Assembly (NCBI GenBank): GCA_965153355.1
Contig: OZ231128.1
Span: forward strand, 46,624,001-46,688,000
DNA length: 64,000 nucleotides
From: Flaccisagitta enflata
Lineage: Eukaryota > Chaetognatha > Sagittoidea > Aphragmophora
Direction: 5' to 3'
Made by a program: the position numbers and the translations under genes. Positions within the stretch are counted from its first letter, which is position 1. Every line of letters starts with the position of its first letter. The notes beneath the pieces are model-generated. The model was not told the DNA's origin. It made no database searches and saw only the letters and a program-made list of their open reading frames with translations. Positions 21,264-33,459 of this stretch are shown here, piece by piece.

Positions 21264-21548
21264 TTTCGGTTACCGGTTGTCAAGATGGCGACGTTGAGTA
21301 AAACTCGGGCGTAAGTTAATCTAACGAGACATCTGTTGGCAGAATGAATTTTGCCGCGTCGAGAACAAAAGTCGAATTCGTGGAAAAAATGGAGGCACAT
21401 TAGGATCGTGAGCGACTGGACAAAATAATAGAGCAGAGTTTATAAAGGTTAAATAGGTTAATAGTGTTGTACTAACTTGAAACAAGTAAGGCCGCTAAAG
21501 GAGTTGAAGAGAAAAGGTGAAACGGAATTATAATTCATGGCCGATTTA

Positions 21549-21790
21549 AACAAGTGACGCGGGGTCACAATATCGTTGCGGACGGGTGGGCAGGGGCATC
21601 CAACCCCCGTCCATACCCCATGCCCCCGACACATGCACAAAAATCATCTAAAATGCTCATTTTTGCACTTTTTGACTCGTGTTTACGGATGGACCGACGG
21701 ACCGACAGACCGACGGACCGACGGACCGACGGACCGACGGACCGACGGACAGACAAAGCCTCTTATAGAGTTGCGTATCCGCAACTATAA
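21549..21790 (-). mobile_element. AHP copy, AGTTGCG subtype with AACAAGTGAC start
   Basis: The start AACAAGTGACGCGGGGTCAC is followed by the arm copy GTTGCGGACG and GGTGGGCAGGGG. A (GACCGACG)n tract and the hairpin AGTTGCGTATCCGCAACT complete it. The same start variant occurs at 55290 and 32840. Confidence 0.85.
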
Positions 21791-22182
21791 AGGGAAAGAA
21801 TATTAGGGAAGATTAAGAGATCGAAATTAGTTGGGTAAGGATCATGGGTGACTAGAACATGAGCAAAAACAGATAAAAAGAATCCTTTTCGTGAGTGACA
21901 GGAACACAAAAGAGTGGTGGAGATAAAGAGTGAATCAGATTTGTGACTGGGAGAGGCTCCTAGCCTCAGAAAAAAAAAAGCTGGCTCTTATATATCAATA
22001 TCTTATGCAAAAACAACACCAAGTCACGGCCAATATGTGCGCCTTGCTGATTAAGAATTTGCGAGATTTTGGATTTAAATGGATGGGTGAATGAATTATT
22101 GAATGATTGAATGAATGATTTCGCAAATAAAACTGGGAAGGCATGTCTGGCATGAATGGTATCAGAAATGAAGAAAGACGTC

Positions 22183-22292
22183 GAAATAGGCCGTTTAAAC
22201 GATGGCGTAACCGATCAACCAACCAACCGACCAAACCACCAACTGACGGACGGACATGACCTCTTATTGATGTGCAAGGACGCACATAAAAA
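22183..22292 (-). mobile_element. AHP copy, ATGTGC stem subtype
   Basis: A CAACCAACCGACC tract, CCTCTTATTG and the hairpin ATGTGCAAGGACGCACAT are followed by AAAAAGG. The left end is decayed. Confidence 0.75.
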
Positions 22293-22568
22293 GGAGTAAG
22301 AATAGTAAAATGCTCTTGCCTTTCCCCCTTTTCTTTTCTTTTTTTCTTTTTCAGACTTTTTTTAAAATTCCGTTGACATAATGGAACTCTCAACGTCTTG
22401 TGTATCCACAATCTTATATTCCTTCCGGAAACCGGATTTCCCCAATGCGATGGAATCTCAAAAAAAGAACCATAACAAGAATAAACATTTTGGCTCATAT
22501 TCGCCGAGGTAGACGGCGTGGTTTACGTTGGTGATAATGGCCAGAATAACATCGACAGCGACAAGGAC

Positions 22569-23137
<569 letters not shown>

Positions 23138-23153
23138 CGTGATCCGATATTAC

Positions 23154-23307
23154 CTCAAATATAATAGCGAAATGATTTTGATATTCATCGTCTGTCATGC
23201 GACAGGCTGTGGGATCTTCTTGGGCCTCCACCAGCCCGCAGAGGAAATTGGGCACGAACAAACTCAATGTCAAACCCAAAGCAATCCGTGTGGCTTCAAA
23301 GTAATAC
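23154..23307 (-). CDS. exon 4 of four-TM protein gene
   Basis: It has the acceptor CTATCTACAG|G at 23308 and the donor GAG|GTAATA at 23153. The exon is 154 bp: one base completing a Thr codon (AC|G) from the previous exon, then 51 codons. It encodes YYFEATRIALGLTLSLFVPN then FLCGLVEAQEDPTACRMTDD and EYQNHFAIIFE. The IALGLTLSLFVPNFLCGLV part is a membrane-spanning candidate (fourth in the model), and the rest is acidic. It ends in phase 0, which fits the phase-0 terminal exon. A triplet array begins 17 bases after the donor, so intron repeats come unusually close to the splice site. The frame and both borders are convincing, but the family is not recognised. Confidence 0.8.
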
Positions 23308-23354
23308 CTGTAGATAGTTGTGGAAATAGGTAAAGAAGGAAAGTGTGATTGTGA

Positions 23355-23628
<274 letters not shown>

Positions 23629-23787
23629 TCATTTTGATTTTTCTAAGGCGCGTCACTTAGAATTAGCATTCTTCATGTCACATAGAATTTAAGTGTTGCA
23701 ACAATTGTAATTCTCATCACTTAGATTATCTATCTTTCTATCCTTTTGTCAACACTCAATGATATTCTATTCTTTTTCCTCTTCTTC

Positions 23788-24016
23788 TTTTTAGTCGCGT
23801 GCTACACGACTCTACACCCCGCCATGTCGGTTGGTCGGTCGGTCGGTTGGTCGGTCGGTCGGTCGGTAGGTCGGTCAGTTTCACGGTCGGTCCCCTTTTT
23901 ACTTTTTCGGCGTTTTTAAGTTTTTTGAGCCTACTGCTCCTGCCCAAATGATCTGGTGACCTTCTCCAGCACTGCTCCTGCCCACCTGCACGCGACTGGG
24001 GTAGCCGTGTATACTT
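23788..24016 (+). mobile_element. AHP copy
   Basis: The hairpin AGTCGCGTGCTACACGACT lies directly after a CTTCTT tract. A long GGTCGGTC tract, the CTGCTCCTGCCCAAATG block and the arm copy GCACGCGACT follow. The final CCTTGTT is lost. Confidence 0.85.
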
Positions 24017-24019
24017 AGG

Positions 24020-25855
24020 GCGGCTACCTGGAGGGTCAAATGCGGTCAAATTTCAGAATGTTTCCGCCAACTAATGATACACTCTATGTGGTATTTAGGC
24101 AAGCGGAGATTGGTATCTGGAAAGAAAACCTGCGCGGCAACACTTTAGCGTTTCAATGGGCGTAAAATTGCTCTCATATACTTCACCATTGTGTTGCCGT
24201 GTGGGTTAATTCCGAATTTCGTCATGCGCGCGAGAAACCCTGACTCTCCACCATTGTAGAAGTGTCACCGCTTCTTCTGCTGAATTGCATAGGCTCACAA
24301 AGGTTGGGTAACATACTTAACTATCTGGTGTGCCATACCAAACCAATTATTGCCACACCGACTGCCCCTATGGGGTCCAAAACAGGGGTAGAAGGGTCTA
24401 TTTGGGCCTGTCCCGATTCTGTCCCTGCAAGCAAAATGCAAGTTTAACCAATCAAAAAATGTCAATGGGGGTCATCCCATAGCTTGTAAGCAATCACTAT
24501 CAATCCATTGATATGTGTAAAAAGTTTCAATTCAATATTTCGACTGTAAGATGACAAAAAATGAATTTGAATTATGATACTCTTTCCCTTAATTTTTCTG
24601 TCATTTTTTATCAAAAATGAGTAAGGTAAACAATTTTTTTTGAAAACCTATCTTTATTCAAACATTAAGCATCTTTTCTTTTTCCATTGCATTAAGGACT
24701 AGTTGAAGGACCTTTCCTCCAATTTTCAAGGATTTTTTCCATTTCATTCTAGAGAAATAAACATTTTCCTGGAGCGTTACAATTCAGAGGTGCTCCTTGT
24801 TGTAGCTGTCACACTTGTGTCACACTATGATTCATACTATGCCACGGCATAGTAACATAAGCCACAAAAAATTCATCATCATGACGGGAAAGAAAGTCAA
24901 ATTCTGTACTTGCACCTAAAATTTCAACTCTTAACTCCAAATCGTTTGGTCACAGTGAAATTCCAAAGTTGACCACTACAAAAATAAGAATTGAATTGTA
25001 ACGCTTGCCAACCAAGCCTCGTAGTTAATTCTTTGTTTCCACACAGCGCTTCTCACACAAATGCGCGATGCTTTTAAGTTTTAATGTGGTAAAATTTCTC
25101 AAAATTCAAATTCGCATATCTCAGGAACTATTTGAGTTAGCCCAATGAAATTTTGCATGGTTGATACCTGGATCAAGATAGTCCTTTACCTAAATTCTGA
25201 TGCGACTTAAAGAATGTCGAGCAGTCCTACCAGACCAACCAGCCTACCAGATGAAAAAATGAAAAAATGGCATAACTTCTAAAATAATTGACCGATCTGG
25301 TTGAAATTTTGCATGAAGCTTCCTTTAAAGATTTCTCGTCCATGGCATAAAAGAGAGCTTTGGGAAAAAAAATTTTCTTCCAACAGCCCACCCAGCCAGA
25401 AATGGTACTTATAGAGATTTGTTTAAAAAACGTAAAAAATTCAAATAAACTTCAGAAACATGATCACACATGTTTGCTTGTACGTTATCATTAAGAATTT
25501 CACTGTCATATTGATTTCTTAATTGTATTTAGCTAATTTTTCAAGTAATAAAATTGCCAACAATATCTATTTAAGCCTAATTTGCATGAAAAATGAGCTT
25601 ACTTAAGAAAATCTAAGTATGGATTCATATATAAGAATTAGTAAGCTACATGATGACGTATGGTTTTGTTCAATTTTCAAACATGTAAAATTGATGAATT
25701 TCATCCCGTCCGCGGTCGGTTTAGCGTGACACCAGTCTTGATCAATTACCGACCTCTGCTTGTCTGACTTACTGCCCAAATGCCGCTTAGCATGTATGGT
25801 TAAATGGCAGAGGTATTTTAGATTTTGAGCCAAATTCACCCTAGTGTAGACGGCC
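24020..25855. other. no recognised gene
   Basis: This is AT-rich intron sequence. CAGGAACTATTTGAGTTAG near 25130 and the similar block at 25265-25310 resemble each other and may be old transposon interior. AACAAGGCCGTCTACACTAG at 25858-25839 (minus) looks like an AHP start without a hairpin. Confidence 0.5.
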
Positions 25856-25857
25856 TT

Positions 25858-25991
25858 GTTCTTTTTCCCTTTCCTTTTCCTTCTCCTTTTCCTTCTCCTT
25901 TTCTTTCTCTTCTTCTTCATCTCCTTCTTCTTCTTCTTCTTCTTCTTCTCCTTCTTCTCCTTCTTCTTCTTCTTCTTCTTCTTCTTCTTCT

Positions 25992-26026
<35 letters not shown>

Positions 26027-26106
26027 TGCTTCTGCTTCCTCCTCATCTTCTTCTTTTTCTTCTTCTTCTTCTTCTTCTTCTTCTTCTTCTTCTTCTTCTT
26101 CTTCTT

Positions 26107-26137
<31 letters not shown>

Positions 26138-26235
26138 TTTCTCTTCTTCTTCTTCTTCTTCTTCTTCTTCTTCTTCTTCTTCTTCTTCTTCTTCTTCTTC
26201 TTCTTCTTCTTCTTCTTCTTCTTCTTCTTCTTCCA
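25858..26235 (+). repeat. (CTT)n array
   Basis: About 120 CTT/TCT triplets with a CTCCTT-rich left end. The open frames are artefacts. Confidence 0.98.
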
Positions 26236-26247
26236 CTTCTTTCTTAC

Positions 26248-26356
26248 GTTTTGGTAGTGAAGTTGAACGAGTCACAAATGGAGGAAAGCAGAAATCCAGT
26301 TAGGAGCAGATCAATGCAAAACACCGCGAAAAAAGTGAAGGCAAAGGATTGGAGAC
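26248..26356 (-). CDS. exon 3 of four-TM protein gene
   Basis: The acceptor is ATCTTTTTTTAG|GT at 26357 with a clean T tract, and the donor is AAAAC|GTAAGA at 26247. The exon is 109 bp: two bases finish a Gly codon (G|GT), then 35 codons, then two bases (AC) start a Thr codon. It encodes LQSFAFTFFAVFCIDLLLTG then FLLSSICDSFNFTTK. Most of it is one hydrophobic span (third in the model) with an internal Asp, followed by a short Cys-containing loop. It is too short to stand out by length and was found by matching the splice phase left open by exons 2 and 4. Both neighbouring phases fit exactly, which is the main support. The (CTT)n array begins only 13 bases after the donor. Confidence 0.75.
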
Positions 26357-26697
26357 CTAAAAAAAGATGTCATGGGGAAAGAAGATAAAACCTATTTTGA
26401 CAGATGAGGAAAAGTCTACGGAATCAGAACAGACTGATGAAGCTATAGGACAACGAAACTCCTTGTGGAAGGGAAATACTAGCACTCTAGAAGTATAAAT
26501 ACTTTCAGCTACACAAATGCTGAAGTTAGAAAAATCCCGTCTCTTCAATTCAAAAGGGGGATTATATTATTTACATTAAAATCTAAAATGAGGAATTAAA
26601 AAAAAACAAAGATTAATGTTGATATACTTTTGAGCAAGATTAAATCGTAATTCCATGTGTCTCTATTTATCTTTAAAAAAACATTAACTTCATTGAA

Positions 26698-26828
26698 CCA
26701 TTAACTTTTTTATACCATTAACTTTTATACCATTAACTTTTATACAATTAACTTTTATACCATTAACTTTTATACTATTAACTTTTTTATACCATTTACT
26801 TTTTTATACCATTAACTTTTTTATACTG
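26698..26828 (+). repeat. AT-rich 15-18 bp minisatellite
   Basis: About eight units of ATACCATTAACTTTT with variable T-run length. From 26830 to 27190 no gene is seen. Confidence 0.85.
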
Positions 26829-27189
26829 AAAATACAAAAGAATAGTGTCAGACGAATTTAAAGGTATGTGACAAGTAAAAACAATTTTGATTTTAACATT
26901 TCCATATTCTATATTTCTATGTTCTTTGAAATTGTGTTAAGGGCCGCTGCTTTAAAGACGAAAGTTGACAAAAGAAGTGGATGGAAATGCGAAAGTCAAA
27001 TACAGCCAAAGCTCAACGCGTGAGAATATGGCTTTAACTTGCAGAGGCAAATCCCACATTCTATTCAACAGCCTTGAAGTGAAACTTGATAAAGGTTTTG
27101 TCAGTAAGCCAATTTCCTCTTACTCGTAAATTAAATTGTTATTTGACCTTTAAAGACATCAACATATTATTTGATCAAATTGATGGTTA

Positions 27190-27389
27190 TTTTTAGATGC
27201 AAGCTACGTAACTCTACACCCCGCTTTGCCGGTCGGTCTGTCTGTCTGTCTGTCTGTCTGTCACATTTTACTTTTTTTTATGATTTTTATTCTTTGGCCC
27301 AACTGCTCCTGCCCAAATGGTCTTGTAACCTCAAATAAGGCCCCTGCCCACCCGCACGCGACTGGGGTAGCAGTGTATCTGGCCTTGTT
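27190..27389 (+). mobile_element. AHP copy with decayed hairpin
   Basis: TTTAGATGCAAGCTACGTAACT is a damaged hairpin. The (GTCT)n tract, the CTGCTCCTGCCCAAATG block, the arm copy GCACGCGACT and the end TGGCCTTGTT are intact. Confidence 0.85.
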
Positions 27390-27732
27390 CTTTTATAATC
27401 ATCCATTGTTCAGCCCAAATCTATTTCATAAAAACTAAAGAAAATTTGAATCATATAGTCATACAAATGCATGGAATATAATTCATAAAAAAGTTATAAG
27501 CAGTGTAACAAAAATGAACCTATGTCATTATTTTTGTTAAAAAGATTTGAGTCAAAGTTGATTGTTTTTTAACTATTGTACTATTTTTACCACAATGTAT
27601 TTTTGATGCAATGATGAATATATTGAAGCATGTTTATCAGAAGCTATATCTAAAAATCTGTCACTCTTTTTGTCAATTATCCAAATGCTTAACCATTAAT
27701 TTATTAAGCACATTTGTTTGCCATAATTTTGC

Positions 27733-27821
27733 TTTTTTTCATAATTCGATTTAACAACATTCGGATTTAACAACCAAAATTCCCCAGTCCCTTCAAGACC
27801 GTTTTATCGGATTTCCACTGT
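27733..27821 (-). mobile_element. pogo/Tigger-like terminus
   Basis: Read on the minus strand, a TA is followed by CAGTGGAAATCCGATAAAAC, then ACTGGGGAATTTTGGTTG and AAATCCGAATG repeats. This matches the style of pogo-family inverted repeats. The other end is not visible. Confidence 0.6.
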
Positions 27822-27865
27822 ACTCCCTGGAATAATAGATATATGATTTCGAAACGTTATCTTAC

Positions 27866-28014
27866 CTCTCAGACATTGCCAGCTATCACTTGAGAGTCCG
27901 GTAGCCAGAACGAGGAATTGAGTGAGCAAAAAACTGATGACGATGACGCCCTCAACAATCGTCAGATCCAACAAGTACTCAAAATGAGGAGGGAAATTGG
28001 ACGAGCGACGACAT
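27866..28014 (-). CDS. exon 2 of four-TM protein gene
   Basis: The acceptor is TTTCTCTTCAG|A at 28015 and the donor CTGAGAG|GTAAGA at 27865 is near-consensus. The exon is 149 bp: one base completing an Arg codon (AG|A), 49 codons, and one base (G) of a Gly codon. It encodes CRRSSNFPPHFEYLLDLTIV then EGVIVISFLLTQFLVLATGL and SSDSWQCLR. The segment DLTIVEGVIVISFLLTQFLVLATGL is a strong membrane-span candidate, and the following SSDSWQC lies where tetraspan proteins often have a loop with W and C. The phases fit exon 1 and exon 3. A claudin- or MARVEL-like relation is only a guess. Confidence 0.8.
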
Positions 28015-28038
28015 CTGAAGAGAAACAATCGGCTCATC

Positions 28039-28345
28039 AGATGAATGAATGAATGAATGAATGAATGGATGAATGGATGAATGGATGAATGGATGAATGA
28101 ATGAATGAATGAATGAATGAATGAATGAATGAATGAATGAATGAATAAATGAATGATTGAATGAATGAATGAATGAATGAATGAATGAATGAATGACTGA
28201 ATGAATGAATGAATGAATGAAAGAATGAATAAATAAATGAATGAATGAATGAATGAATGAATGAATGAATGAATGAATGACTGAGATCTGAATGAATGAA
28301 AGAATGAATAAATAAATGAATGAATGAATGAATGAATGAATAATA
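28039..28345 (+). repeat. (GAAT)n array
   Basis: About 70 GAAT units with a few GGAT, GACT and AAAT variants. It begins 25 bases upstream of exon 2's acceptor. Confidence 0.97.
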
Positions 28346-28414
28346 GATGAGTTTTTATCAGTCAGACATTATGCTTGCCCCCACTATCTATGATATAGAC
28401 AGAATCTACTGTAT
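28346..28414 (+). mobile_element. foldback-family end fragment followed by (GAAT)n
   Basis: ATGCTTGCCCCCACTATCTA then AGACAGAATCTACTG is the right end of the 7919-8481 family. A second (GAAT)n array (28432-28560) starts 20 bases on. The same arrangement is at 29490-29570. Confidence 0.75.
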
Positions 28415-28431
28415 GAACAACTGAAGAAAAG

Positions 28432-28560
28432 GATGAATGAATGAATGAATGAAGGAAGGAATGAATGAATGAATGAATGAATGAATGAATGAATGATTGA
28501 ATGAATGAATGAGTGATTGGTTTAATGAATGAATGAATGAGTGAATGAATGAATGAAGGC
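28432..28560 (+). repeat. (GAAT)n array
   Basis: About 30 units, interrupted by GAAGGAAG and TGATTG variants. Confidence 0.95.
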
Positions 28561-28831
28561 ATAAATCAGTGACTTTTGTCGATTTTTCTTTCATGATCGC
28601 TCACGCCCCCTACATTCAATCGTTATTTTCTCCGCTTTTTTGCATCTTTTTGAATTTTGTGCCTTTATAAGACCTTGTAGTCTGTCTTTTTTCATACCCT
28701 GATGATGCTATTAAAGCAGAAACACGCGTCGGTTTCCTACATTTTTCGTTCTTATTTCTCTGAATGAATGAATGAATGCATGAAAGCAAAAATGAATGAT
28801 TGAAATATGAATAAATGAATGAAAGTTTGTA

Positions 28832-29060
28832 GATCTCACCTAGACTTGAGACAATGGGGGCAAGCATAGTGGGAAAACAAATGAAGCCGGAGAAACTGAC
28901 CAATCAATAAATTATGGGACAAGTCCCCCTGTGATGTTTTACTCCCCATAATCGCTGGTTGCCAAGAAAACAAAGTTTCAGGTTTCCCCACTAAAACGTC
29001 AATATTTGGAACAGACGACATACAGAAAAATAGCTCAGAATCAAATAAGGGTAAGTTGTT
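28832..29060 (+). mobile_element. foldback-family left-arm fragment
   Basis: CCTAGACTTGAGACAATGGG then GGCAAGCAT... and CTGGTTGCCAAGAAAACA follow the order of the left arm at 7925-8070, diverged and without its terminus. Confidence 0.7.
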
Positions 29061-29106
29061 GTGGTTTTTGTAAGAAAACATACACAAAAACTGTTCCAAG
29101 TTAAGC

Positions 29107-29345
29107 AATTTTTAGTCGCGTGCTATGTGACTCTACAACCCGCTTTGTCGGTCCGTCAGTCCGTCGGTCTGTCGCTCCGTCGCTCCATCCGTTGGTCCAT
29201 CCATCTGTCCGTCCATCACACTTTACTTTTTTGGGGGTTTTGCGGTTTTTGGCCTCACTGCTCCTGCCCAAATGATCTGGTGACCTCAATTACAGCCCCT
29301 GCCCACCCGCACGCGACTGGGGTAGCCGCGTATCCGGCCTTGTTT
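29107..29345 (+). mobile_element. AHP copy
   Basis: The damaged hairpin AGTCGCGTGCTATGTGACT is followed by a GTCC/GTCG tract, the block CTGCTCCTGCCCAAATG, the arm copy GCACGCGACT and GTATCCGGCCTTGTT. Confidence 0.9.
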
Positions 29346-29489
29346 TTTTCAAGCAACATTCTAATTGCAATCATTCTTGTTTCATTTCAATTTCCAGTGA
29401 TGGTGAAACACATTTCTGCCCAGACAATTGCCTTTTCTTAGACTTGTCTGCCCTAAGATTTATTGAAAAACAACGATTACATTAAATGA

Positions 29490-29566
29490 ATAATTGAAGA
29501 CTTTTTATTAGTCAGACATTATGCTTGCCCCCACCATCTATAATTTAGACAGAATCTACTGTATGA
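29490..29566 (+). mobile_element. foldback-family end fragment followed by (GAAT)n
   Basis: It matches the fragment at 28346-28414 almost base for base, including TGAACAACTGAAG beyond the element end, and leads into another GAAT array. Confidence 0.75.
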
Positions 29567-29576
29567 ACAACTGAAG

Positions 29577-29701
29577 GAATGAATGAATGAATGAATGAAT
29601 GAATGAATGAATGAATGAATGAATGAATGAATGAATGAATGAATGAATGAATGAATGATTGAATGAATAAATGAATGAATGAATGAATGAATGAATGAAT
29701 G

Positions 29702-29760
<59 letters not shown>

Positions 29761-29770
29761 GAATGATTGA
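29577..29770 (+). repeat. (GAAT)n then (GATT)n array
   Basis: About 32 GAAT units, then 13 GATT units. From 29800 to 30120 no gene is seen. Confidence 0.97.
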
Positions 29771-30189
29771 TTAAATGAAAGAGCGAGTGAGTGAATGAAT
29801 TGGATCATTTTGCTTGGATTTGTGCCTCCAAGGCAGGATTTGAGTCAGAATGAGCTCCAAAACAGCAGAAGTCATGTGGACGGGAAAAGAGACGGATGGA
29901 TAGACATTGGACAGACAGAAGTATGAACATTGAACAGATCTCCTCAGTGTTCTAAACGACTGCCCTTCCCCCCCCCCCCAAAAAAAAAAAAGATAAAAAG
30001 GCAATGGCTTGAGATTTTAATGAAGAAAAACTGCGGAAGTAACGACTTAACGTAAAAGTAAATTCATATTAAGAAACTAATGTTGGTGACAGGTTGTTGT
30101 TGGTTTTTCTATGATTTATGACAGATAAGGACAAGACTGGTATGAGGCTATCCCCCAGCAACAAGGCAGCAAAGCAAAAAGACATTCAT

Positions 30190-30455
30190 AGTCAGGTGGG
30201 CAGGAGCAGAAGATAGGCTGGAGCAGGAGATGGGCACGAACAAATGATGACAATAACGGATGGGAAGGAGTAAAAGATGGATAGGAGCAGTAGATGAGCA
30301 GGAGCAGAAGATGGGCGGCCGCAGGAGCAGAAGCCGTCAGGAGTAAGCAGAAGCAGAAGCAGAAGCTGAATAGGAGCTAGAGACGGTTAGGAGCGAGAGA
30401 TGGAAAGGAGCAACATATGAACAGTAGCGGGAGATGGACAGAAGCGCTTACTTTT
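30190..30455 (+). repeat. degenerate AGGAGCAGAAGATGG minisatellite
   Basis: Variants of AGGAGCAGAAGATGGGC recur about every 18-25 bases. Not coding in any consistent frame. Confidence 0.65.
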
Positions 30456-30482
30456 TCGATTCCACCGAACCACAAGGTCATG

Positions 30483-31084
30483 CTTCGGTAAAAATGCTAT
30501 CTTAAAAATAAGTTAGGCGACACCTAGTAGTTCACGGGAGTTATTAAGAAAAATATCATCCAATTCATTATTCTCATGATTTTGATATTTTTTGTGATCT
30601 TTTATTTCAATAACAATCCCAGCTGTATCTTTGCAAAGTTATTTCTTGATCTTATCCACTTGGTAAAGCAAAATCATATTTGATAATTCATTAGAGATTT
30701 TGTTTTAATGAAAGTTTTCATTGTTTTGCTTGTCATTTCCAAACGCTTAAAGCTACAGAAGCCAGTTTGTGCTCATCTTGTAGATTTTTTTGATGTAGAT
30801 TAATTTGCTTTTTTTAAGGGTCTAGCTTTTCTAGAAGCTGAGGTATTCTAAGAATAAGTTAAGTCTAATTCTTTTGAATCTCAAATCATAATTTTGTTCC
30901 CAATTTTAAAGATGATAGCTACAGGAACCAGATTGCACTCATTTTAAAGATTTTTTTGAAGAAGATTATTCTGTTTGTTTTTTTTTTGTTTTTTTTTTAA
31001 GTTTCTAGCTTTTCTAGAAGCAGACATATCCTTTATAGAAGGTGTCGCTTAGCTTATTTCAAAGATAGTAGTTATTCTCGCAGA
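30483..31084. mobile_element. ~600 bp TIR element (MITE-like)
   Basis: Inverted ends of about 45 bp share AATAAGTTAGGCGACACCT (left) and AGGTGTCGCTTAGCTTATT (right). Inside is a ~100 bp direct duplication with GCTACAGAAGCCAG... then CTAGCTTTTCTAGAAGC (30749-30840 and 30910-31022). The exact ends are uncertain. Confidence 0.6.
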
Positions 31085-31325
31085 GACATCGTATGTATGG
31101 TAACAGCGAAAACAAACACAAACACAAACACTTTTGTTAAAGATAGTAGTTGTTACTAAAGCACGATTTACGTGTTCCGGAGGATGCCCCAATTGCCCCA
31201 TCATCGTGGGTGTGACTAGATGCAGAGAAAGTTGCCTGAAGCGTCGATTGTGTTGTGTTGTATGGCAACTGCCGCCGGAGGACATCGATCAAATCCAAGT
31301 GTCACAGAGAGAAGGCGATTACAAC

Positions 31326-31640
<315 letters not shown>

Positions 31641-31964
31641 CAGAGAGACAGAGATGCCGAATCCTAACACGTCGCTTTGCCAATTCTCTATCAACTCCTA
31701 AATCACTGCTCACTGAATGAATAATTGAAAGAGCCGCATGATACTACTCCGCGAAGCCCGATATCACGCACACACCGTACACGTACTACCGTAGCAGCGC
31801 AGACACGACAGGTGATGGGCCTCGAATGACGTCAGGTGGAAGGCTCTGACTGACGTTAAGTAACAGGTAGCGTCGCCTAAGTCCTTACATTTGTCATATC
31901 GGTGACCGTTATCATATGAAATTCTTATATGCAGGACTCGAACAGATCTAGCAGTCAACAGGTC

Positions 31965-32437
31965 GCCCAAGGTCAATATGTGGTCAGCGATACCTGTTGC
32001 CCTGCTTTGCATGTTTGTGAATTGGAGTGAGAGGAAGCAGGGCAGCGGCCCCGAAAGGGACTAAGTCCTCTGGAACGCAGGGGGACTTTTGTTCGTCCGT
32101 CCATCATTCCATCCATCCTTCCATCCGTCCGCCCCCCAAGCCCTCCCAGCACTGAAATCTGCCCTCTCAGGCCTGAAATCTACCCTCTCAGGCCTGAAAT
32201 CTGCCCTCTCAGGCCTCGAATCTGAGAGGGCAGATTTCAGGTCTGGGAGGACTGAATTCAGGCCTGAGAGGGCAGATTTCAGGCCTGAGAGGACTGATTT
32301 CAGGCCTGAGGGCAGATTTCAGGGCTGAGAGGGCTTGGGGGGACGAACGGACAGAATGACCGACGGAATGATGGATGGGCGAACAAAAGTCCCCCTGTGT
32401 TCCACAGGACTTCGTCCCCTTCGGGGCCGCTGCCCAA
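31965..32437 (+). mobile_element. GCH element, GACGAAGTCC subtype
   Basis: The outer end AGGTCGCCCAAGG is followed by GGTCAGCGATACCTGTTGCC, the outer stem and the GC hairpin. CTGCCCTCTCAGGCCTGAAAT units (21 bp) invert at 32218-32226. The inverted terminus is GGACTTCGTCCCCTTCGGGG. It is a near-perfect long hairpin. Confidence 0.8.
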
Positions 32438-32550
32438 AAGCTCATAATGAGGGCATTAATAATGCGCTGTTTTTCTGTGTTTTTCGTTTTCCCCATTACT
32501 TCAATTTTTTATCAGCATAGCAGAATGGAGAGAGAAAGAAAAAAAGTTTT

Positions 32551-32664
32551 AAGTCGTTGTCTCACGAATCTGTATGAGGCTTTGTCCGTCTGTTGGTTGG
32601 TTGGTTAATTGGTTGGTCCATAACGCTCGTTGCAAACAGTGAAAATGCATTTTGATTCCATGGT

Positions 32665-32752
<88 letters not shown>

Positions 32753-32840
32753 AGGGTTGAAGTGGAGCTGAAGAGGGGGGTAGTATGCCCCTGCCCACCC
32801 GTCCGCGACGATAATGTAACCTCGTGCTCCTTGTGAACAA
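32551..32840 (+). mobile_element. AHP copy containing a (GT)n run
   Basis: A weak hairpin is followed by CTTTGTCCGTCTG, a GGTT tract, (GT)42 at 32666-32750, CCCCTGCCCACCCGTCCGCG and the end CACGAGG-type inverse near CCTTGTGAACAA. Confidence 0.7.
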
Positions 32841-33094
32841 ACTGACTTTATTTTCCACGATGATTGTTGATGGAGCAAAGGACCGATTTGCTCATGAATC
32901 TACAATCTTTCAAGTCAAATCTACAAAACGGATTATTTCACGTTAGGACGCCTTAGATGACACTTCTGACACTCAAAATGATCAATTTCGCAACAAGTCT
33001 AAAAGATTTTGTCATGGTAATTGATTCTGAACAGATTTTTAACATGGATGCGAATGGAAATTTTCTAACAATCTACATATTGAAAGCATTGGAG

Positions 33095-33365
33095 ATTGTT
33101 TTTTTCCGGTGTTTTCCATGGCGTTCTGCTCCTTGATTTTTTTCGCTCTTCGCTCTTTCAAGAGTTTTTAAGAAAACTAAAACACAAAAATCCACCAACC
33201 AGTTACCATCTTGACCACATATATACGGACAGCTTTCAACTGTCATAACTTGCTTGATTTTAATCGCAGTGGGATGATTTTTTTTTTTCAAAATTCGCAT
33301 CTTCGAAAAATCTATCAAATGAGACCAAGCTGGTTCCTGTATCTTTATTCGTTTAGAAATGAGAG
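33095..33365. repeat. dispersed repeat shared with 56090-56270
   Basis: TTTCCATGGCGTTCTGC then a CTTTTTTCG block and TTTTTAAGAAAACTA are shared with 56095-56165. The part near 33315-33350 is related, in reverse, to TACAGGAACCAG in the 30.5-31.1 kb element. Confidence 0.5.
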
Positions 33366-33399
33366 CTGAATGAAGAAAACATGTGCTTTTTGCGAATGC

Positions 33400-33459
33400 A
33401 CTGGGCAAATCTTTTTTAGTTTATAGAATGTGGAGCACTGGCGCACTGCGCCTTCTGTA
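33400..33459 (+). pseudogene. Tc1/mariner-like transposase remnant, left piece
   Basis: The plus strand reads FIECGALAHCAF, which corresponds to the F.QDGAPAHCA region around the second catalytic Asp of Tc1-like transposases. Here the Asp is replaced by Cys, and stops lie just upstream. The gene is interrupted at 33459 by the element at 33460-35757 and continues at 35758. Inactive. Confidence 0.6.

Noticed and set aside
25640-25860. minus-strand exon with GGGCA|GTAAGT donor near 25770
   Set aside because: The frame starts inside an AACAAGGCC-type repeat end and has no acceptor. It does not fit the gene's phases as exon 3 does.
31160-31237. possible minus-strand exon (QLSLHLVTPTMMGQLGHPPEH) between exons 1 and 2
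   Set aside because: Its donor phase does not fit exon 2, while exon 1 joins exon 2 directly in phase.
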